A stretch of 7,412 nt of DNA from Rhodothermia bacterium (GTDB taxonomy: Bacteria > Bacteroidota > Rhodothermia > Rhodothermales > JABDKH01), in contig JAHHLP010000235.1 of the NCBI GenBank assembly GCA_018679295.1, positions 1 through 7,412 of the forward strand, in the 5' to 3' direction. Each line of letters opens with the position of its first letter. Position 1 is the first letter of the stretch. The notes beneath the pieces are model-generated. The model saw nothing but the letters and a program-made list of their open reading frames with translations. It made no database searches and was not told where the DNA came from. The position numbers and the translations under genes were made by a program. Below, piece by piece: positions 1 to 4,509 of the stretch.

Positions 1-1
1 A

Positions 2-661
2 ACTCGGGTTGGCATCAACACCACCCTGACCGTCGAGCACATCATGGCTTCGACCGCAATCCCGATTCTGTTTCCTGCCATACGAATCGGCGACGCGTAC
101 TATGGTGATGGCGGGATACGCCTTTCCGCGCCGCTGGCACCGCTTGTACATCTTGGCTCGACGCGCATCCTCGCAATTTCGACCCGGTATCAGCGTTCGC
201 GCGCGGAGGCCGACGATCCCGCGTTCGTGGGCTACCCGCCAATGTCGCAGATTTTCGGCCTGCTCATGAACGCAATCTTTCTGGACGCGCTCGACCAGGA
301 CGCACTGACGATGGATCGGATCAACGCACTGCTCGAACAACTGCCTGCGAGAAAGCGGCTTGGACTTCGCCCGATCGACCTTTTGGTCCTTCGTCCGTCC
401 GTCGACCTCGGCAAGATGGCCGGTGAATACGAGTCCAAGGTGACGGGCGTCCTCGGATTGATCTCCCGCAGCATGGGCGCTGCGCGATCGAAGAGCCCCG
501 ACTGGCTCTCGATGCTGTTGTTCGAACCCGATTATGTATCTCGGCTGATCGAGATCGGCTATCAGGATGCCCACGACCAGCGCGCCCAACTGGAACGTTT
601 CTTCGGCGCGGAAGACATGGAGGGCATGCGGCGAGAGGCGGGTCTGACCGGGACGGGCTGA
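2..661 (+). CDS. Patatin-like phospholipase, C-terminal part (5' truncated by window edge)
   Basis: The frame is open from base 2 to the TGA at 659-661, giving 219 residues. The ATG at 44 is internal, because the upstream codons (TRVGINTTLTVEHI) continue the conserved block. The diagnostic feature is the stretch ASTAIPILFPAIRIGDAYYGDGG. Its DGG triplet (Asp codon at 107-109) matches the Asp of the Ser-Asp catalytic dyad of patatin-family acyl hydrolases, followed by the usual APL...LG..RILAIS strand. The nucleophile Ser (GxSxG) and the oxyanion glycine loop must lie upstream of the window, so their absence does not show a broken gene. The last ~130 residues are a helical tail typical of bacterial patatin-like proteins. 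The family hydrolyses acyl chains from phospholipids or other lipids, but the substrate here cannot be told. The gene converges on the DCC gene with a 55-base gap. The family call is firm; cellular location is unknown because the N-terminus is missing. Confidence 0.9.
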   Translation, partial: TRVGINTTLTVEHIMASTAIPILFPAIRIGDAYYGDGGIRLSAPLAPLVHLGSTRILAISTRYQRSRAEADDPAFVGYPPMSQIFGLLMNAIFLDALDQDALTMDRINALLEQLPARKRLGLRPIDLLVLRPSVDLGKMAGEYESKVTGVLGLISRSMGAARSKSPDWLSMLLFEPDYVSRLIEIGYQDAHDQRAQLERFFGAEDMEGMRREAGLTGTG

Positions 662-700
662 AACGTACGGCAGTCTACGATCTCGCTGAAAATGCGATTT

Positions 701-716
701 ATGCAGTTGGCTGCAT
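701..716. terminator. Stem-loop between convergent genes (weak bidirectional terminator candidate)
   Basis: ATGCAG / TTGG / CTGCAT forms a perfect 6-bp stem with a 4-base loop. It lies 39 bases after the patatin stop and abuts the TAG stop of the minus-strand DCC gene. Its place in a 55-base convergent gap suits a shared terminator. The stem is short and no T-run follows directly on either strand; on the minus strand an ATTTT lies about 8 bases on. Intrinsic termination is therefore only a possibility. Confidence 0.3.
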
Positions 717-1199
717 CTAGACAGCCGGCGCCTCGGAAATCTCGTCTTCCGGAATCGGGTCTGAGTCGATGAAGCGTTCCCGTTCCTCCGGCGTCGGGAT
801 CCGGCAGGTGTCGCGCTTGCCAAACCAGTTGTAGCGATTGCGGCTTACCCACCGATATACGGCGTCACGTATGATCCTTGGGACTACCTGAAACACCGCA
901 GCCCACGACCAAGGCGCCGTCAGGTATCGTGCAACCCGGAGGGCCGCGTCGGACGACGTCGAGAAGCGAGCTCCCTCTACCAGCACCAGGCTCGCGTCGT
1001 AGTCCGTTGGAAGTCCTGCCATCTTCAGCAGCCTTCTTCCGGTTCGCGATTGAAGGGATGCGAACTTGACAACCCCGTCCGGGTCGTGCCGCACGATAAA
1101 GTCGACAGAGCTATTGCAGAGGTTGCAGACTCCGTCAAAGAGCAGAATAGGTCCGCTGGTCGTTTGCGATATGTCGTCAGTTTGCGACAGAGTTTCCAC
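717..1199 (-). CDS. DCC (DUF393) family thiol-disulfide oxidoreductase-like protein
   Basis: The protein has 160 residues. Residues 17-28 read GPILLFDGVCNLC, the defining DxxCxxC signature of the DCC/DUF393 family (YuxK-like), with Cys25 and Cys28 as the presumed redox pair. Further family landmarks are KFASLQS at 45-51, SSDAALRVARYL at 82-93, a VVPRIIRDAVYRWVSRNRYNWFGKRDTC segment at 105-132 and PTPEERERF at 135-143. Family proteins are small thioredoxin-fold-like proteins, predicted to act in thiol-disulfide exchange; physiological partners are mostly unknown. There is no signal peptide or membrane segment, so it is probably cytoplasmic. The start is GTG at 1199; no in-frame ATG or good Shine-Dalgarno lies just upstream, and the first ~15 residues before the conserved strand are unconserved. 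The acidic tail (PEDEISEAPAV) is variable. It lies 69 bases downstream of the DUF2911 gene on the same strand, so co-transcription is possible. Confidence 0.9.
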   Translation of the reverse strand: METLSQTDDISQTTSGPILLFDGVCNLCNSSVDFIVRHDPDGVVKFASLQSRTGRRLLKMAGLPTDYDASLVLVEGARFSTSSDAALRVARYLTAPWSWAAVFQVVPRIIRDAVYRWVSRNRYNWFGKRDTCRIPTPEERERFIDSDPIPEDEISEAPAV

Positions 1200-1268
1200 T
1201 GTTATTTTCGACCTGGCAGTGGAAATACGCGACGGCTGGCGACATGTTGCTGCGCCGGCGGGTGGCCG

Positions 1269-2378
1269 TCAATCGGTTCCGCCGCGGAGCTGCGCGAGAA
1301 CCCCACGAATACGATCTTTTTGCCGCTCGTCCGGCGCCATTTCGAGCGCCTTCGAATAGTACTCGATGGCTTTTGCGTTGTCGCCCTTGGTCGCCAAACC
1401 TTCTCCGAGGCTGTCGTAGACGTTCCATGAGTTCGGATGGCGGTCCACATTGGTCATAAACACAGCGACCGCGCCGTCAACATCGCCTCTCTGAAGGAGC
1501 AGATAGCCATAGTTGTTCAGATCGTTCTCGGAACCGTTGGCAAGCGCGGCGTCGATGATCTCAAGAGCCGCAGTCTCCTCGCCTCGGACCCGCATCAGGT
1601 TAGCCTTTGCCACCTGTGCGTTGAATCCGGGGTTGCGCTGAATGGCGGTATCCGCCCATCTCACACAGACGTCATCCATGAGCTGGGCGTTGACGCAATA
1701 ATTGACAGCCTGGGCCCAGCTCTGCGGTGCCAGCCCCGGTCGCGAGCGCAGTTCGGCGTCGAGAGATGCGAGTACGGTCTGCCGGTAGTCCGCAACCTGT
1801 ACCCGGAAAGGAACTACCAGCTCTTCCCACGCTAGCTCGATGGTCACACCCCCTGCATCGTCCTGGCCGACAAACTCGAATCCCATCCGCTCCTGGAAAG
1901 GTCCGGGCTTCGGAGCGACGGACACGCGCAGCGCGTCATTCTCCTCCTCATAGAAGAAGCTGCCCCAGGAGGAGTGATCGTTGCTGAATACGATGGTCCA
2001 CTCCGTCTGACCAGGAATCATGTGAAGGCCGTACTTGCCTGCTGAAAGTGGCTTGCCCTCTACAAGGACGTCATGTTCGAAGTAGATGATTGTATTCTCA
2101 TTGGCACCGGCACGCCACGGAAAGTCATTTCCATTTCCGAAGAACGCTAGCGGCGGCGCAAGTCCGTACGGAACCACGTTGCCCCAGATCTGTCGTCCAC
2201 GAACGCCGGGACGATGGTATACAATCTTCATGTCGGTTACGCCGACCCTTTCGTACACGGATGCGGCGGGGCTTTGATCAGGCAGCCCGAGGATCTGTGC
2301 GGTCGAGGTCATCGGTGCGCTCAGGCTGACAAGCGCTACGAAAGCGGCCCCCATCGAGATTCGAAGCAAGGAGTTCAT
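1269..2378 (-). CDS. Secreted DUF2911 domain protein with C-terminal TPR repeats
   Basis: The protein is 369 residues from the ATG at 2378. A TTG at 2390 would add four residues (MHTT) but has no better ribosome site and sits before the signal peptide. Residues 1-28 form a Sec signal peptide (basic start, hydrophobic 10-20, likely cleavage STA|Q). Residues ~38-195 match DUF2911: HRPGVRGRQIWGNVVPYG at 55-72, WRAGANENTIIYF at 88-100, VLVEGKPLSAGKYGLHMIPG at 104-123 and WGSFFYEEENDALRVSV at 138-154. The domain is common in exported Bacteroidota and Gemmatimonadota proteins, and its biochemical role is not established. Residues ~215-350 are helical with at least two recognisable TPRs (about 285-318 and 319-352, the latter SLGEGLATKGDNAKAIEYYSKALEMAP), suggesting protein-protein contacts in the periplasm or at the outer membrane. 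Two cysteines (228 and 238) lie in the linker. There is no clear Shine-Dalgarno, as is usual in Bacteroidota. Family call firm, function unknown. Confidence 0.92.
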   Translation of the reverse strand: MNSLLRISMGAAFVALVSLSAPMTSTAQILGLPDQSPAASVYERVGVTDMKIVYHRPGVRGRQIWGNVVPYGLAPPLAFFGNGNDFPWRAGANENTIIYFEHDVLVEGKPLSAGKYGLHMIPGQTEWTIVFSNDHSSWGSFFYEEENDALRVSVAPKPGPFQERMGFEFVGQDDAGGVTIELAWEELVVPFRVQVADYRQTVLASLDAELRSRPGLAPQSWAQAVNYCVNAQLMDDVCVRWADTAIQRNPGFNAQVAKANLMRVRGEETAALEIIDAALANGSENDLNNYGYLLLQRGDVDGAVAVFMTNVDRHPNSWNVYDSLGEGLATKGDNAKAIEYYSKALEMAPDERQKDRIRGVLAQLRGGTD

Positions 2379-2417
2379 TGTCGTGTGCAAGCTTGGTTGT
2401 GTGTGAGCGGTTGGTAC

Positions 2418-2429
2418 TGATCGCGATCA
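2418..2429. promoter_or_regulatory. Perfect 12-bp palindrome TGATCGCGATCA upstream of the DUF2911 gene (candidate operator)
   Basis: TGATCGCGATCA is a perfect inverted repeat with no spacer. It lies 40 bases before the ATG of the DUF2911 gene, in the 119-base gap after the RHH-like gene. Position and symmetry suit a dimeric regulator site. The nine bases CGCGATCAC recur in the leader of the kinase gene (4468-4476). No confident -35/-10 or Bacteroidota TTTG/TAnnTTTG promoter could be placed around it, and GATC/CGCG words are common in this DNA. Confidence 0.35.
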
Positions 2430-2497
2430 CTTTTATGCCGTTCCAAACTGTAGCGATATCTCGCAAGAGACATCCACTCGCGGTCGATTCAGGCGCC

Positions 2498-2734
2498 TCA
2501 ACTCTGTTTCTTCATCCCGGCCGAGGACGGGGCACCGAATTCATCCTTGAAGTCGGTAAACGCTTTGTCCAGCGCGTCACGATCTGTAATCGCGTCGAAG
2601 TTCTCCAATATGACGGTAAGCAAGTAGTTGTTGCCGTACCGATATGTAGCGTTTAGCGCTCGCAGTTGGGCGTAGGCCTTTTCAGACAACGCCAAGCTGA
2701 ATCGCTTGGGTAACGGGTACTTTTTGGCGGCCAT
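2498..2734 (-). CDS. Small ribbon-helix-helix-like protein of unknown function
   Basis: This 78-residue basic protein has no signal peptide. The ATG at 2734 is supported by an AGGA at a 7-base distance. Residues 10-48 (KRFSLALSEKAYAQLRALNATYRYGNNYLLTVILENF) fit a ribbon-helix-helix pattern: a short strand with alternating residues (RFSLAL, 11-16), a helix starting SEKAYAQL, a turn near YRYGNN and a second helix LLTVILENF. A further helix (DALDKAFTDFKDEF, 53-66) and a short charged tail follow. RHH proteins are dimeric DNA binders, often autoregulators or antitoxins. No toxin-like partner is adjacent, so I favour a stand-alone regulator or nucleoid-type protein over an antitoxin. The gene is flanked by unusually long spacers and may be monocistronic. 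The ORF is real on codon pattern and ribosome site; the fold call is by eye only. Confidence 0.7.
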   Translation of the reverse strand: MAAKKYPLPKRFSLALSEKAYAQLRALNATYRYGNNYLLTVILENFDAITDRDALDKAFTDFKDEFGAPSSAGMKKQS

Positions 2735-2741
2735 CGTCGGA

Positions 2742-2745
2742 TCCT
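2742..2745 (-). promoter_or_regulatory. Ribosome binding site of the RHH-like gene
   Basis: On the minus strand AGGA precedes the ATG at 2734 with 7 intervening bases. It is the clearest Shine-Dalgarno on the minus strand and supports this short ORF as a gene with this start. Confidence 0.6.
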
Positions 2746-2894
2746 GTTGCGCTCAAGGTGTTGAAGTCCGAGCGTCAAGCGCTGACCACGGCAGCATGAG
2801 CCGGACTACGTGTCCCAGTGACGAAAGATACACGGCGTGAACCGTGATCGTACTCGACTCGCCGTGTTCGGCAGGGCAAAACGAACTGACCCGT

Positions 2895-2916
2895 ACCCCC
2901 GGCTTACGCCGCGGGT
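2895..2916 (-). repeat. 22-base stem-loop with a GTAA (GNRA) loop, downstream of the OmpA-type gene
   Basis: Read on the minus strand, ACCCGCGGC pairs with GCCGGGGGT around a GTAA loop. This gives nine positions with one internal G/G mismatch. The loop fits the stable GNRA class in RNA. It begins 73 bases past the OmpA-type stop. No T-run follows directly, though GTTCGTTTTG occurs about 12 bases on. It may act as a 3' processing or terminator-like structure, or be a REP-type remnant. Confidence 0.4.
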
Positions 2917-2948
2917 GCGCGACCGTGCCGAATCGACAACCAGGGACG

Positions 2949-2960
2949 GCAGGCGCCTGC
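2949..2960. repeat. 12-bp perfect palindrome GCAGGCGCCTGC
   Basis: This is a self-complementary 12-mer with no spacer, 28 bases after the stop of the OmpA-type gene. Nine of its bases (GGCGCCTGC) also occur inside the terminal repeat element at 7254-7262 and 7404-7412. It could be a 3' hairpin or a fragment of a dispersed repeat; no function can be assigned. Confidence 0.35.
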
Positions 2961-2988
2961 GCGACAGTCACACGCCGCCCGACGACAG

Positions 2989-4335
2989 CTATGCAGCCAG
3001 ATTCACCAACTCGACCCGCCGGTTGTTCTGACGACCCTCCGGCGTATCGTTCGCGTCAGCAGGCTTGGTCTCGCCAAAGCCCTCGGACTCAAGTCGATCC
3101 GGCGAAACGCCAAACTCGTTGACCAGATACTGAACGACGGCACTGGCGCGCTTCTTCGAGAGCTCGAGGTTGTACGCATCGTCTCCGACGTTATCAGTGT
3201 GGCCTTCGATTGCGAGGCGAAGGTCGGGGTGGTCCGCGAGCATTCGTCCGATCTCATCCAGTGTCGGTGTTGACTCCGGCTGGATCCGGTCACTGCCGGT
3301 ATCGAACAGAATGCCTTGCGTGGCTACGCGGCCGTCCGACTGCAGCCGGTCGTACAGGTCGCGCCCGCCCGCCGCGACTCTGATTGGGCCGATGTAAGCA
3401 GGATTGTCCTGATCGGCCCAGCGTAGACCAAAATGAACGGTATTCGACCGCCCGAGGACGGCGTTCGGGACATTGGCGACCCTGCGTTCGTCGAGAAAGA
3501 CCTTCACGTAGCTACCGTCCGCCATTATCCGGACAGGAATAAACCCTTCGCGAATCTCCTTACGCGCTCCGGCAGTCGATTTGCCGCCGACGTTTCCGCG
3601 GTCTTCGACGCCGGTTCCTCGCTCGTCTACAATAATATAGCTGCCCTTGTAGGCGGAGCTAACCGTGGGTCTGTGACGCACATTGTCCGGCAGATTCGTC
3701 AGGACGATCAGCGTCTGATTTCCGTGGGTCCAGTGAACTGGAAACTCTACAGTGAACCGTTCCGGTAGCTCTTCCGGGAGCTTGACCGAGAAGGCCGATG
3801 CATTCGTAAACCGAACAGCTCGATTACCGTCGAACTCTACTATTTCCATGTTGCCCTCGACGAACTCAAGCCGCCTCGGGAAGTCACCAACGCGATCTTT
3901 CGCGTAGTCGTCGTAAAAGAGCACTTTGTCGCCCGGGACAAAATCATAGTTCGCCCAGACACCTTCGCCCGGTTTGAGTCGCGTCGGCTCGTCGGGCTCC
4001 GTTGAAGTCTCGTCCGGTTTTTCTTCAACAGCGTGATGCCGATGGTCTGACACCACGTTCCCGTCGTCATCAGCCACGACATACTCCTGACCGTTCCTTT
4101 CGGCTTCCTGTGCACATTGCGTGTCGCCGACCATGCAAACGACGACGTCTTCGGCCAGGTTGAGAGCGTTGCGCACCGCGCGTTCGGTCTTGCGTTCTGC
4201 TTCGTTCTCGACAGTCCTTTTAGCCGCCTTCTTGACCTTCTTCCAAAGTTGGGCTTCAGCGGTCGTCGATCCCACAATTAGAATCGATAGCAACAGTAGG
4301 AAGGTTATTCGTCCAAACGTTCGGAGACTGGGCAT
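2989..4335 (-). CDS. OmpA-family envelope protein with LamG-like middle region and C-terminal peptidoglycan-binding domain
   Basis: The protein has 448 residues and starts at ATG 4335, after an A-rich leader (AAAGAGAAAA) instead of a strong Shine-Dalgarno. Residues 1-28 are a Sec signal peptide (hydrophobic TFLLLLSILIVG at 11-22, cleavage near AEA|Q). Residues 30-60 are a highly charged amphipathic helix (LWKKVKKAAKRTVENEAERKTERAVRNAL) followed by Cys67 and Cys74. Residues ~100-122 form an acidic, Pro-rich linker. Residues ~130-320 are beta-rich (FYDDYAKDRVGDFP, RFTVEFPVHW, VKVFLDERRVANVP, IGPIRVAAGG) and resemble a concanavalin/LamG-type sandwich. Residues ~337-446 are an OmpA C-terminal domain: ILFDTGSDRIQPES at 342-355 and GHTDNVG at 378-384, with Asp381 and Arg396 (LSKKRASAV) at the diaminopimelate-binding positions. 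The mature protein is therefore probably periplasmic and anchored to peptidoglycan. There is no lipobox and no N-terminal beta-barrel. It is divergent from the kinase gene. Confidence 0.92.
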   Translation of the reverse strand: MPSLRTFGRITFLLLLSILIVGSTTAEAQLWKKVKKAAKRTVENEAERKTERAVRNALNLAEDVVVCMVGDTQCAQEAERNGQEYVVADDDGNVVSDHRHHAVEEKPDETSTEPDEPTRLKPGEGVWANYDFVPGDKVLFYDDYAKDRVGDFPRRLEFVEGNMEIVEFDGNRAVRFTNASAFSVKLPEELPERFTVEFPVHWTHGNQTLIVLTNLPDNVRHRPTVSSAYKGSYIIVDERGTGVEDRGNVGGKSTAGARKEIREGFIPVRIMADGSYVKVFLDERRVANVPNAVLGRSNTVHFGLRWADQDNPAYIGPIRVAAGGRDLYDRLQSDGRVATQGILFDTGSDRIQPESTPTLDEIGRMLADHPDLRLAIEGHTDNVGDDAYNLELSKKRASAVVQYLVNEFGVSPDRLESEGFGETKPADANDTPEGRQNNRRVELVNLAA

Positions 4336-4419
4336 TTTTCTCTTTGAGTATCTGTTCTGGGTACAAAAAACCGTATCCTGCTTAACTGCGGACAGGAGTG
4401 CGGCCGTCTGACATCCCGC

Positions 4420-4440
4420 CGTCCGAGCTTTGCTCGGGCG
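4420..4440. repeat. Strong stem-loop CGTCCGAGC-TTT-GCTCGGGCG with upstream CATCCCG
   Basis: CGTCCGAGC pairs with GCTCGGGCG around a TTT loop: eight Watson-Crick pairs plus one T/G. CATCCCG lies directly before it (4412-4418), as it does before the hairpins of the terminal repeat copies (7195-7201 and 7344-7350). It may be a short diverged member of the same REP-like class or a regulatory hairpin in the divergent promoter region. Confidence 0.45.
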
Positions 4441-4464
4441 CCCGCGGAACCACCGTACTCATAT

Positions 4465-4482
4465 AGGCGCGATCACGCGCCT
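4465..4482 (+). promoter_or_regulatory. Stem-loop / inverted repeat AGGCGCG-ATCA-CGCGCCT in the kinase leader
   Basis: This is a perfect 7-bp stem with a 4-base loop, ending 18 bases before the kinase ribosome site. It may be a regulator-binding inverted repeat or a 5' UTR hairpin. It contains CGCGATCAC, also found at the palindrome upstream of the DUF2911 gene. No T-run follows, so an attenuator is unlikely. Confidence 0.4.
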
Positions 4483-4500
4483 TCTTAGGACAAATCACCC

Positions 4501-4504
4501 GGAG
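4501..4504 (+). promoter_or_regulatory. Ribosome binding site of the kinase gene
   Basis: GGAG (within CCCGGAG) lies 5 bases before the ATG at 4510. This supports that start, which also sits just before the first kinase strand. Confidence 0.65.
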
Positions 4505-4509
4505 TTTGC

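Larger units (their letters stand above)
2735..2988. other. 254-base spacer between the OmpA-type gene and the RHH-like gene, no credible gene
   Basis: Short open frames exist on both strands (for example minus 2971-2753 from a GTG) but are rich in Arg, Pro and Thr, show no family motif and overlap each other. The spacer holds a 22-base stem-loop (2895-2916) and a 12-bp palindrome (2949-2960), both downstream of the OmpA-type stop on the minus strand. The promoter of the RHH-like gene should lie between about 2745 and 2890. A TTGACG (minus strand, 2778-2773) resembles a -35 box but has no good -10 partner. Confidence 0.5.
4336..4509. promoter_or_regulatory. Divergent intergenic region of the OmpA-type gene and the kinase gene
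   Basis: This 174-base spacer must carry the promoters of both divergent genes. The half next to the OmpA-type gene is A/T-richer (a run of six A at 4365-4370); the half next to the kinase is GC-rich and holds two stem-loops. No core promoter could be placed with confidence; ATATAG (4461-4466) is a possible -10-like word for the kinase gene. Confidence 0.5.

Noticed and set aside
44..661. A complete 205-residue gene starting at the ATG at 44
   Set aside because: The frame is open to the window edge and the upstream codons continue the conserved patatin block, while the catalytic Ser motif is absent, so this is a truncated view of a longer gene.
2379..2390. TTG at 2390 as the start of the DUF2911 gene
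   Set aside because: The ATG four codons later lies directly before the signal peptide, and neither codon has a Shine-Dalgarno favouring it, so ATG is the simpler choice.
2498..2734. RHH-like protein as the antitoxin of a toxin-antitoxin pair
   Set aside because: Neither neighbour is toxin-like: one side is a 254-base non-coding spacer and the other a secreted DUF2911 protein 119 bases away. RHH antitoxins normally overlap or abut the toxin gene.
2753..2971. Minus-strand 72-residue frame in the spacer before the RHH-like gene
   Set aside because: It starts at GTG without a ribosome site, has no recognisable motif, and overlaps plus-strand frames of equal length.
4120..4411. Plus-strand frame of 96 residues over the 5' end of the OmpA-type gene
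   Set aside because: It is antisense to a clear signal peptide and charged helix, and its own translation is low-complexity Ser/Arg/Ala sequence with no motif.
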